From: Mastigias papua
Taxonomy: Eukaryota; Cnidaria; Scyphozoa; Rhizostomeae; Mastigiidae
Assembly (NCBI GenBank): GCA_964019165.1
Contig: OZ025272.1
Coordinates: 2,449,293 to 2,513,292 of the forward strand
DNA length: 64,000 nucleotides
Direction of reading: 5' to 3'
Part shown: positions 12,810-22,801 of the stretch, piece after piece
How positions within the stretch are numbered: the stretch's first letter is position 1
How the letters are laid out: each line of letters starts with the position of its first letter
Program-made: the position numbers and the translations under genes
Notes under the pieces: model-generated
What the model saw: the letters and a program-made list of their open reading frames with translations, nothing else
What the model was told of the DNA's origin: nothing
The model's database searches: none

Positions 12810-13748
12810 ATGTCGCATACAGATCCAAAGAGTTTAGCAAATTTGTACCAACCCCTGGATGAAGTGGCACTAGGCTTTGCAAAGACAATTTACGAAGTAT
12901 GTACTGCAAAGTGGTTTAAGGTCGAAGATTTTCAAAAGCATGAGATTCTGTTGTCAGAGGCGTATGTGCTGCTTTGGCAAAACTCTGAAACAGGTGATAT
13001 TGATGGGCGAAAGGTGGGGCTTCCTTTGAAGGTTGGAGCGTATGCAGCTGTATTCCTGGATCTAATTATTTCCAAAAAGATCGAAGTATTCCTTACGCAC
13101 GAGGATAGAGAACCAAGAGTTCGCGTAATAGATGACACCCAAACAGGTACATTCTTAGATGCTGCACTATTTGACGACTTGAGACTAAAACACCATAGAG
13201 CCATACGTCTGCAGAAGTATCTTGAAAGAGCTGAAGAATCATCCTGCGTTGACATCATTCTGAGCAGCCTTATTCTGCGAGGTATACTGAAAAAAGAGAA
13301 AAAAGGATTTCCCGGCCTAAAGTTTTTCCGTCGATTCCCCACAACGAATCCACAGCCGGAGAAAGATTTAGTTGACCAAATTCGCAACTTTAGCTTGAAC
13401 CAAGATGAGAACCATGACTCTTATATAGTCGCGCTCCTAGCCATTTGTCGTGAAGCCGATAATATATTTCTAATATCCGATCCGATCTTGAAAAAGTATT
13501 TTAGCAACCTTGAATACACAGATTTGAAAAAGCGAATGGATAAAGTGATAAATGAGTATCTGAGGCGGGGAAGGCCGAGAAGTTGGTGCCGACCACGAAG
13601 CCGAAACATGACACTCGGGTCATCTCCGATGTCATCACCGAGAGTGACACCTAGGATAGCTAGAAGGAGCGCATCCATGAACGAACATCTCGGGAAACCG
13701 AGGTCAGTCGAAAGGCTACAGCGCGAGTGCTCAATGAACGATTTGTAA
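12810..13748 (+). CDS. Divergent, intronless GPP34 (GOLPH3-family) protein
   Basis: One uninterrupted 312-codon frame. Its ATG has A at -3, and no upstream in-frame extension looks coding. Residues about 43-250 follow the GPP34 fold: an opening HEILLSEAYVLLW strand, the helix GAYAAVFLDLIISKKIEV, RVRVIDDTQTGTFLDAAL (family: TGD.LLDEAL), LILRGILKKEKKGF (family: LVEKGIL..EK..F), then helices ending near residue 250. GPP34 proteins bind PI4P on Golgi membranes and help retain glycosyltransferases. Here the Trp after the first strand and the two Arg of the NVRER segment, which bind PI4P in GOLPH3 as I recall, do not seem to be conserved. A basic, Ser-rich tail (residues about 251-312) with RRSAS and SSPxxSSPRVTPR is not a usual GOLPH3 feature. 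Canonical GOLPH3 has introns, so this is probably a retrocopied or lineage-specific paralogue. The family call is good; PI4P binding is doubtful. Confidence 0.85.
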   Translation: MSHTDPKSLANLYQPLDEVALGFAKTIYEVCTAKWFKVEDFQKHEILLSEAYVLLWQNSETGDIDGRKVGLPLKVGAYAAVFLDLIISKKIEVFLTHEDREPRVRVIDDTQTGTFLDAALFDDLRLKHHRAIRLQKYLERAEESSCVDIILSSLILRGILKKEKKGFPGLKFFRRFPTTNPQPEKDLVDQIRNFSLNQDENHDSYIVALLAICREADNIFLISDPILKKYFSNLEYTDLKKRMDKVINEYLRRGRPRSWCRPRSRNMTLGSSPMSSPRVTPRIARRSASMNEHLGKPRSVERLQRECSMNDL

Positions 13749-14339
13749 TAAGACTACTGTGATAAATGTTTACTAATGTTGATTGATATTGATGTCTAGT
13801 GATTCAATTTGTTCAGTTACGATTGATATTGACTAATATTCTGTTAAATCTTATGGATTGTAACACCGTTTAAGTATCCTATATAACATTTAAATATCAA
13901 ATTCATCTTTTGATATCAATGTTTAATCAGAACACAACAGACCTGCTCCTTATCTTCTTACATGTGGCATACACTATTTCGGGTTGGAATAGTTGACAAC
14001 GGCCAATTGATGCCTCTTTCTTTCGTTCCACCTTTCCATTTATCTGCAGTTTTCCTCTCTTTCATTCTCTTTCATTCTCTTTCTTCTAATTCGTTTGCTT
14101 TATATCCTTTTTCCTCTCTTGAGTCCGTTTTCTCTCTACAAATCTCTCCTACTCTTCTATCCTAATTTCTCTTTTCCCCAAGTATGTTTACTAATTATTT
14201 CTCGTTCCCTTCCTTTCATTCCTTTTCTTTGAAAAACAATGACCCTTCTGGTGAACTGATTTCTCTTTTCTTCTTCTCTTAAATCGCACATTCTCCACTC
14301 TCTTCATTTAACTAAACAATACACAATTTCGATATTTTG
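13749..14339. other. Convergent 3' intergenic spacer
   Basis: It separates the stop codons of the GPP34 gene (+) and MPHOSPH6 (-). On the plus strand it is strongly pyrimidine-rich from 14020 to 14280 (repeated TCTTTCATTCTC). The 3' UTRs of both genes must end here. I see no clear AATAAA in either direction. Confidence 0.6.
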
Positions 14340-17300
14340 TCAATCTAGTTTAGGTTTCAAGAATCCAGTTTTTTGTTTCTTCGATTTCTTTCGTTTATGC
14401 TTGTCCTCTTGTTCACTTTCACTGGAATCTGATGACGTCTCTGTCTTCCTTTTCCTTGAAAATTTTTTACCCACAGTTTCAACAAGTGATTCATACCTAG
14501 AAGTAAACGAACTGCCATCAAAAACTGGGAAAGTAAATAATTTTCCTCAAAATTTTTGTTGTACGACAGGACCTAACATATTGAATAAGTATGCGAGATT
14601 TTCGTATAAATAGCTATCTCACTAAAGAGATTTCAGGAGACAAACGGGAGAGAAACAAACAGCAGGGGAAGAAACTTAAACAATTAATGCACGTTTCTTT
14701 TTTCAAAAGAAAGTGGTGTATAAGAAATTAGTACTCTATTGCTCAAACAGTTAAGAAAGTTCAGTACTGGATTTTTGCAACCTAAGAAAGTTGATACGTC
14801 ATTACATATCAAATTCCAAGATTTACGTAAACCCATCAGTTCTTTGATTTAATTCGCGTATATTTCATTTGTTGATAATCTGTATATTCCTGTGCTCTGT
14901 TTGTGAAGTGCCTGTCTGTGTATGCAAGTTCAAGTATTCTTGTTATGAAAGTCTTAATATAGCTTTAGAACTAAAATCATGAAAAAGCCAAGAACGTTTT
15001 AGTGCTGGACCAACAGCAAATTTATTATAAAAAAACGTGTATTGTTCATGGACTTGTGTCATCGAAATTTTCCTGCGATTGTTGTGCAGTAGGCACATGC
15101 TATGTCCACGTGGATATTCACATGGCATGTTGCACAATTTTCCCTTTAAGTTGGTCGACAATGCGAGATGCTATAAAGAAGTTAATGATTTGAAAACGGA
15201 AGGGATAAAATAGCTGTATAAGACTTCATGCAAGCAACGTTTACCATCAATTATCTTATTCTAAAGAACATTAAGTTATCAATGTGTAAATTAGAAAGAA
15301 AAAGATCTGATTTATATCGTAAATCATTTGAGTGAGCACAGACTTTGTCAATCTTGCTTACGTCTAGCCAAGAACACGGTGACTGGTGTATAATATGTTC
15401 TCTCGTCTAGGTTTTCCTTTGTACGTGAGCATTCTGTCCTTTGGAAAGCAAGCTTTTTATAAGGAAACTGATGTCCAAGTTGAGGCTGGAGTTCCTTATT
15501 TTTCTTACAAAACTGAGGCTCAAAATTCCTTGTCTTGTTACTTGTCATTAGATTCTAGAACGGCTGGAACATTGGAGTTATCCAGCTCTCCATTCATACA
15601 CTTAATGAACTGAAAGTGCTGTACCAAGGTTGCAGCTTTAAGAACTATGACATAGAACTAGCTTTGCTAGAACAAGAGTCAAAACATCTTCATTGTATGA
15701 TGTATTTGACGGTTTATCCTAAACGTATTATACTATACATCTGTTTAAAAAATTCCCTTTGAAGTACAGTGATATATATAGAGTTTATTTCCCATTAGAT
15801 TGATAGGGAAACATGCACAATGTCAGTGCCTATTCGTCAGGCGCATTTTGTTTATGCTCGTGAGAATCAAGGGCTATTCATCAATATAGTACCCGCCAGA
15901 GTTGTGTGCAGCTCTAGATTTTCCTTAAAAACCCTGCTAGACGGTTCCTTCAAGGTTCTTATTTTCTGGGACATTCTCAGCCGTCAGTTCTTTAATTAAG
16001 GTGTTATTTATAAAAAAACATGTTTACTATTTATATATCAATGCAGTGTTAAGACTCTTGACTAATCATACAAAGTAGAATGACAAGCGCGAGCAGAAAC
16101 ATATTCGCTGTTGTAAATTAAATTCATTCTACACACCCAAGTTTACATGGTGAATTGAAAAAAAGGCCAGGTTTGACATTATCAAGTGTGACCTCAACAT
16201 TTCTAAGCAAATATAAATCTCTTTCACCGTGAGATTTGCTCTATATTGCAAGCAGTTAATCTGTTGATCTGTCTATTGTGGATTTTATTGCAATGAATTG
16301 AACTGTGTTGAAATGAAAACTATCAAATATGAGCAGATACACATGACGTTCCCATCTTGTCGAATGATGAACGTCAGTCAGAGTACTGACATCATCACAG
16401 ATTTCAATAGCTAACGAGTCTTTCTTCAATGCGATATACTCTTTCTCTTTATGAGAATCGAATACTTTTGGCTGAGGATCGATGTTCTTAATTTTGTGAT
16501 AATTTTAGACTCAAATGTTCTTAGTGTTGCTCTTGCTTAAAGACTGATTTTATTACAAATATTTGAGAAACCAAATGCAGTATACAGTTTCAAAGTTATT
16601 CGGTTGGGGTACTTTGAAAATAAAGCAACAAATGCTGATGTTTATGAACGGCCTTATCTAGATAAAGCAAAAGTTGTCCTTCATTAATGAAAGTTTTCAA
16701 GACGACACTACCCTATGATAAACTCCAGCTACTGTACAACCATTGACTCTCCAAATCTGCAGATGTAATGGTGTTAAACATTCTTTCTAACAGACCATGA
16801 AATGCTACAAAGGTTATCGTAAGGAATGGTGGTCAAGCAGGATAAAAGGAACTTCAGAGTTTCAACATTGTCACGAGATGACCACACTTTTAAATTTTCT
16901 AAACCACAGTCTCGTTTTCCAAGACCGCAAAGTGTGGCCACACTCTAAAACAGGCACTGGAAAAAAATCAATATAGCGATATCGTGCCAAAATAAACAAA
17001 CAAATCTTGAATACAAAAGCACAATTTTCAATGAGACAATAAGGATATTAACCTTCTCGCCATTTCCTCATCAGATATCCCTTCTTCATCATCATCTTCT
17101 ATGCCTTTTAGCCTCATGTCTCTTCTTCTTAATGCTTCAGCATAAATTTTCTTAAATGAAAAAAAGTTAAATCATTATGAAGTATCTCTGTTTAATGGTA
17201 AGTTCACTGGATTGCTCCTCCCAATATATCCCAATAGGCATATTTCTGTATATCGTAAAGGTTTCGTTAATAGTAAATAGTCAGTTTAAATTAGTGTCCT

Positions 17301-19082
17301 TTTTTACTGCAAGTGTAAATAAAAACTTCAAATATGGATCAAATGACAATCAAATTAAAAGGTCTGACAACGTAGCCCTTTGCAGAACAATGGATTCTTG
17401 TTTATTAGGTTGCTAACTAAATTTAGATACAAAGTAAGTTAGCTAACTCTATAGCTAGTTAATTACTTCGCTGGTTGGTTACCTAGTCACCTAGCTCGTT
17501 TTTACTTAGCTAGCTGGCTAGACAGCGAGTTAGCTTTTTAGTGATTTTGGTACTTATTTATTTTACTTATAACTTAAGTTGTTAGCTAGTTAAATACCGA
17601 GCTAATTCGTTAACTGATTACTTAATCAGTCAGATCAGTAATTCGCTAATTTCGTCGCTACTTTGCTAGCTCGTTAGTTAGCCAGTTAGTTAGTTAGTTA
17701 ATAAGTTCGCTACTTAGTTAAGTAGTGAGTTAGTTAACTAGTTAGTTCCTTCATTGGTTATTTATTTAGTTAACTAATTAGTGAGTTATTTAGTTAGTTT
17801 TTTAGCTTGGTAGTAAGATTCAGGCGTTGGTATAGTCTGGGTTTTCGGCACCTATGCAAAAGATGCGGTCTTCAGCTTGTGTCCTTAGATTTCATCCGCA
17901 TGCTAATAAATCGATTTACGGGAAGATGAGCAGCTGAACTGGCTGGCGAACGTTGCCCACTAGTGCGTGATTCGAACCCGCTAAGTTTAATTTTTTAAAT
18001 CAGTATCTCTAGGTTTTAACCGCTCAGCCACACCACGGATCTGATGGTTTGCACATCGTGAAAATTCCAACCTCTTGTTCCCTTATTTTGAATTTGCTCC
18101 TTGTATCTTGCTTTTCTGTTCCCACAATTCTCGTACTTGCCCTCATGTTTTCTTCTTGGTTTCAAAATACTTGGTGGGTGTCTAAGTTTGAAAAAGTAGC
18201 CTCGTTAAGTTGGTTCTCTCCTTGACTCAGTACTTGTCGGCAAACCCAACAATCAAAATTCAATGTTAGTGATAGTCTCTCTTTCTCAAATTGTTGGCGT
18301 CCATGGATTTCCACAATGGTCTGTCCTTTGCAGCTCTCAGTATATCGCGCCAGCTGAATGAGAGTATCATTGGAAAAGAACCGACATGAATCTTTAAAAC
18401 AGTCAGAAACAAAAACTGAACTTACATCAACAGCTGGGTTAAAATTTTTAAATGACATTCTTCCACTTGGCAACAAATCCTCACAAATGACAAAACTTGG
18501 TTCTGTGTCTTGAGTTTCTCTACAACAAAATATTATTATTTGATCTAAATCCATTTTTAAAAAATCAAATCAAAATATCAAGGGCATGGTACAAGAGAGT
18601 TCCATCACTGATAAAAGAGTATTAAGGTTTTCCTCTAATAGTTTGTGCTCAGTGAGTGAGAAGGTACAATGCCTGCAAAAAGTCTTGGAACACTTGCCAT
18701 GATTTACGCTATGGACGAGCTATAGCATCCCCTCTCCTCTTAAACAATGTTATATGAAACAAATGTGAGCAACTCGAAGGCCAGAAGTGATACGTGGTTA
18801 TAAAGCTACGGGTGTTTGCTATCGAATTAGCATTGTATGAAGGGGAAGGGGGTTTACAATTTAACTGGCGTCACAGAAAAGCGGCAGGAGTCGGAAGTTC
18901 ATATAACGTGTAGGTGTTCCAGTTACTTTTGGCAGGCATTGTACCTATTGAAAAGGCCCTGGAACCTGACAAGTGCAGCAATGCTTGTTAGAAAAGATCG
19001 ATCAAGAAATAGAATCAAAGTTGGAAATAAAAGAACTTCATGGAGAGCTGACAAAGACAGATGGAGTGAAAAAGACAGGCCT

Positions 19083-19126
<44 letters not shown>

Positions 19127-21981
19127 GGCAGGCAGGCAGGTAGACAGACAGACAGACAGACACACAGACAGTTAGGCTGACATACAGAGAGGCAGACAGA
19201 AGGGAAATGGTTGATTGAAAAACAATGGTCTAGAAGGACATTTAGATACAAGACTGAAGCTTCTGGCCCTGGGATGATGAAAAGAATAAGTTGGTTTGTT
19301 TGTCATATCTTGTGGGCCACTCCTAACTCAATGCAGGGACTAGTTAGCCATTTTTATCAAGAACCCTCATAGTTTTCAGTGCTCCTTGTTTTGCTACCTC
19401 TTTACTACTGTGGTGATTTTGGAACAACTCAACAGTAAGTTGATTCTGAGGTAGGGCATACACCCCTAGGGCTCAAAACCATCTTTGACTCAAATATTAT
19501 GTCCATTTAGGGTAAAACAGTGTTACATTAACATTCCTTTTCAAGCTTTCATTAATTCACAATAAGGCATTTTGTCAAAAACCATGCATTCCTGATGAAA
19601 AGACCAACAATAGGCAAACACTTCTAAACTATTTCATTAGATTTCTAACAATTTTACCAATACAACTTATTTCATAAAAATACAATTTCTCACCGTATGT
19701 CACTCTCAAGTTCTGGATTATCTATATACCAGTGTTCTTCAGTTAATTTTATTTTGTATTCTTTTTCCTGTTCTTCCTTTAAATATTCCTCCTTTTGTCT
19801 TTGCATAAACTTAAGGAAAATAAATGGCAAGTAGGTTTCATTCTAAGCATACTAAAAAACAGTAATATAGACATGTTTATACATATTTAGCAATGTGACT
19901 CTGAACCATCTTCTAGCTGTCTATCATTCCAGAATAAGCAAGTATCTGCTTAGGAGAAGTCATTGAAGCATGAGCCAAAGTACCAGTCATTGCTACTTGA
20001 GAAACACAATAAAGCCCTTAGGGGCTTGGTAGATTTGATCTTCCAAATGAAGGGCTTACTAGAGAGAGGGTTTACTCTGCATAGTTAATATGAAACAAAC
20101 TAAAAGGGTATCCTATTCTGATTTCTGCTAAAATACTTTCATGTTGACTGGAGACATGTAATAAGTCAAAAGCACCTTCAAGACTGATTTCATTCATTCA
20201 TTCATTCATCCATTCATTCATTCACTCATTCATTCACTCATTCATTCACTCATTCATTCACTCATTCATTCACTCATTCATTCACCCATTCATTCATTCA
20301 TTCATTCACTCATTCGTTCACTCATTCGTTCACTCATTCGTTCATCCGTTCATTCATTCATTCATTCATTCATTCATTCATTCATTCATTCAGCCCTAAC
20401 ATCTAATCTGTTATCTACAGTAACAGCTCAAGGTATTATGAAATATCCCAGAAAAAGAGGAATAGCTCTCATCATAAGCACCTATGTACAGAGTCATTTT
20501 TGAGATTTTTGAAACTGCACAAAGAGGATGTTTGCATAAACCTAGCTAAGGGCCTATTCCACGTTTTGGCACCTCTGAATGAGAAACATATCTATCCACA
20601 TTTTGACCATTTCTTTGGTAAATCAGAGCCTAGTAGTGGTATTCCTGAGAACCATGGAGTTCAATGGAGAAGTTTTGTGGGGACAATACACCAGGGGCAA
20701 TAATTCTACTTGTATATAATAAATAGATAACATTTGTATATTTATATTTATTAGTCTATCTATGTAATTATATATTTACTTTGTGTCCCAATTAGCTAAA
20801 TGCTAAATGTATTAGACAAATGAATAAAGTTTATGATGATGATGATGATGACCAGACTCATTTACACCCTTTTGAAACTGCACAAAGAGGATGTTTACAT
20901 AAACCCAGCTAAGGGCCCATTCCATGTTTTGGCACCTCTGAATGAGAAACACTTGATTATTGTTAGCTAATATATTATAGTTGCATTTTCAAGGGATTCT
21001 GACATTTCAGGTGTGCAACTGGGAACTTTTGAGGAGCAGGTCTAAGTAGCAAAAAAGGGCCCACTAAGCACTTTCTAAAAAGAGAATATTTTCAAAGTTG
21101 GAGACAAAAGAAATCATACAGAAAGTTTCAGGGTGTCAATACTTCCATGTGTAGCAAAGATTGTATGCAAGTCTACTTAACAAAACTACAAGAAAAAGCT
21201 TTGAATTCTTACAAGAAATAAGCTCTTCTATTTCACCAGGTACCTTTTTGAGGAAAAGGGCAAAGAGTATAGGGCCCAAGGGACCCATCCTGTAGTTGTG
21301 CATTTACATTTTTTATCAGTAACATGTATTCCTATTTTCTTTATTTCCTTCTTTGTCCAGTGTAAACTAGGCTGAAAACAAGTAATACTACCTAGGCCTG
21401 TTTACATAAATGAGTTCATACATACTCTAAATTCTCTACTAAGCCACTGAGGAGCTTATTGTTTTTAAGCACTTTCGAGGGGGGCATAAATGAGCGAGAG
21501 GGGGGCTTAATAAATTTTTGAAATATGTACAGATTTTCTATGGTGATATATTGTGTATATTTCAGGAATCTTCATCAATAACATTTTCATTTTCATTATT
21601 TAATTTCACTTCTGTTTGCAGCACATAGACGTTTGAGCTTGATTTTGATTTGGTTTGTTGCCGTACCATGAACATCATCAATGCAACAAAATTTATTCTC
21701 GTTATCAACATAAACTATACTTAGCATTATTCACATTTTTGAGGGGGGCTGGATAAAATTTTCCATCTGCAAAGGGGGATTATTGCAGAGGGGAGGCTTA
21801 ATTGAGATGGGGACCTAAAAGAGATATTACGGTACATACTGTTGTACATACTACAATCCAGCCAGTATCATGGTTATGGAAGATAAAGCATAGGACTGCA
21901 TAATTAAACAAAACAATCTCATACTTTCATCTGGAGTAGATTTTTTGATAAGCTTTTCTTTGGCTGTCGTGAAGATAGCAT
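14340..21981 (-). CDS. MPHOSPH6: M-phase phosphoprotein 6 (nuclear exosome cofactor)
   Basis: Five coding exons on the minus strand, in transcription order: 21981-21925, 19809-19694, 18519-18426, 17150-17053, 14496-14340, joining in frame to 173 residues (human about 160). Acceptors end in AG and donors start with GT (GTATGA, GTGAGA, GTAAGT, GTTAAT; the last is weak). Motifs in order: LSKNLLQMKFMQR (about 11-23), EEHWYIDNPEL (43-53), ICEDLLPSGRMSFKNFNP (69-86), an acidic run then SDEEMARRYESLVETVGKKF (115-134), a basic Lys/Arg/Ser nuclear-localisation-like region, and FLKPKLD at the C-terminus. MPHOSPH6 bridges the nuclear RNA exosome and the MTR4 helicase and helps mature the 5.8S rRNA 3' end. 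It is divergent with TMEM64. Introns hold a SINE, a (GACA)n tract, an (ATTC)n tract and LINE-like debris. Confidence 0.95.
14739..14950 (+). repeat. Diverged copy of the TA-associated dispersed repeat
   Basis: TTAAGAAAGTTCAGTACTGG...AAGAAAGTTGATA and the following ATATTCCTG...CTGTCTGTGT...CAAGTATTCTTG parallel 4960-5030 and 5455-5560, but the long TA tract is absent. It lies just upstream (in plus coordinates) of MPHOSPH6 exon 5, within intron 4. Confidence 0.65.
17440..17815. repeat. Degenerate (TTAG)n tract
   Basis: About 375 bp rich in GTTAGTTAG / TAGCTAGTTA tetramers with many substitutions, inside MPHOSPH6 intron 3. Confidence 0.85.
17820..18045 (-). repeat. tRNA-derived SINE, minus strand
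   Basis: Read on the minus strand from 18045, the head is GTGTGGCTGAGCGGTTAAAA (Pol III A-box of a Ser/Leu-type tRNA), and GGGTTCGAATC (B-box) follows about 55 bases later. A non-tRNA body follows (CCAGTTCAGCTGCTCATC...). The acceptor stem does not close, so it is not a tRNA gene. It lies in MPHOSPH6 intron 3, in the same orientation as the gene. Confidence 0.6.
19078..19173. repeat. (GACA)n microsatellite
   Basis: A tract of GACA tetramers with a few GGCA and CACA variants, in MPHOSPH6 intron 2. Confidence 0.95.
20186..20392. repeat. (ATTC)n microsatellite
   Basis: About 200 bp of CATT tetramers with regular ACTC and GTTC variants (CACTCATT repeated), in MPHOSPH6 intron 1. Confidence 0.95.
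20498..20952. repeat. Direct repeat of about 85 bp, possible LINE 3' end
   Basis: TTTTTGAAACTGCACAAAGAGG...CACCTCTGAATGAGAAAC occurs at about 20503-20590 and again at about 20870-20952 with few differences. The intervening part ends in AATAAAGTTTATGATGATGATGATGATG, a polyadenylation-like signal followed by a short tandem tail, as seen at LINE 3' ends. The open frame at 20500-20703 lies inside this repeat and is not called as a gene. Confidence 0.6.
21005..21305. repeat. Second copy of the dispersed repeat seen at 10.9 kb
   Basis: GTGCAACTGGGAACTTTTGA...AGCAGGTCTAAG...AAGAGAATAT...GGGCCCAAGGGACCCATCC aligns in order with 10915-11100. A related, T-rich region with many GGGGGG blocks follows at 21470-21830. 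Confidence 0.5.
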
Positions 21982-22801
21982 TTTGTAGTATTTTCGGCTT
22001 TCAAGAGTTGTTAAGCTCAAAACATGCGACATAGGCCCAGTACGTAGAAACGACAATGAAAATCAACATTCGACACCAACAACAACGGATTGTTGAAGAT
22101 CTGATACATCGAAGTACAGTATATATGAAAGTCACGATCTGTGATGAAAACCAAAAGTCAAATTGACCAAAACCCCTTATGAAATCTTGAAGAGCAAATG
22201 AGTAGAATGATGAGCGCTAAAGGTACCTATTTCCCAATTACGCAATAGCTTACAATGAAGAGCTACTTGATGAGTAGCAAATGTGATGGTGAACTTCAGT
22301 CCGGTTTTGCTTTGCTTGCTGCAAATGAGTAGATGTCTCATTACAAACAAAGCACAATGAAATGGCCATTATGCCACTATCAAGATAACTCGATTTTTAA
22401 TGCTTGCATTAATACTAGTCAACTTTGATTTGGAATATAACACGCGTAAACTACATTGTGGAAAGCACGGATATGTGGTTAATTGACGGCAATCTATGAT
22501 ATATCGATTGCGAAATCGAGGCTTCGGTAAGATGTTGTGGAATGCAATTGCAGCGAGGAGGGGAGCTGTTGTCCGTAGTTGATGAGTCATGCAGATGCGT
22601 TTTGCTCTATGAAGACCAACGATGCGATCTAATATAAATTATTAGCTGCAGTTCTGTCTAGTGATTAATTACAGACGGAACTTTCTTTCATATTTGTCCT
22701 TACTCTCCTTCTGGATGGAAGCTCGCTCCCCGATGAAAGCAAGAGGGCGGTCACCTTTGCTCATTCGACAAAAGGCATTTGGATAAAGAAACGCCCCAGT
22801 A
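21982..22801. promoter_or_regulatory. Shared divergent promoter region of MPHOSPH6 and TMEM64
   Basis: 820 bp separate the two start codons, which face away from each other. Both 5' UTRs and both promoters must lie here unless there are further upstream exons. No clear TATA box is seen. A minus-strand open frame at 22369-22590 starts with a basic, mitochondrial-presequence-like peptide but has no downstream partner exon that fits, so it is not called. Confidence 0.6.

Noticed and set aside
18162..18554. 130-codon minus-strand open frame as a single gene
   Set aside because: Only 18426-18519 is coding, as MPHOSPH6 exon 3. The rest is intron read-through on both sides.
22369..22590. Minus-strand frame beginning with a mitochondrial-presequence-like peptide
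   Set aside because: No convincing donor or downstream exon. MPHOSPH6 starts at 21981 with a peptide that fits its family, so this is more likely 5' UTR or promoter sequence.
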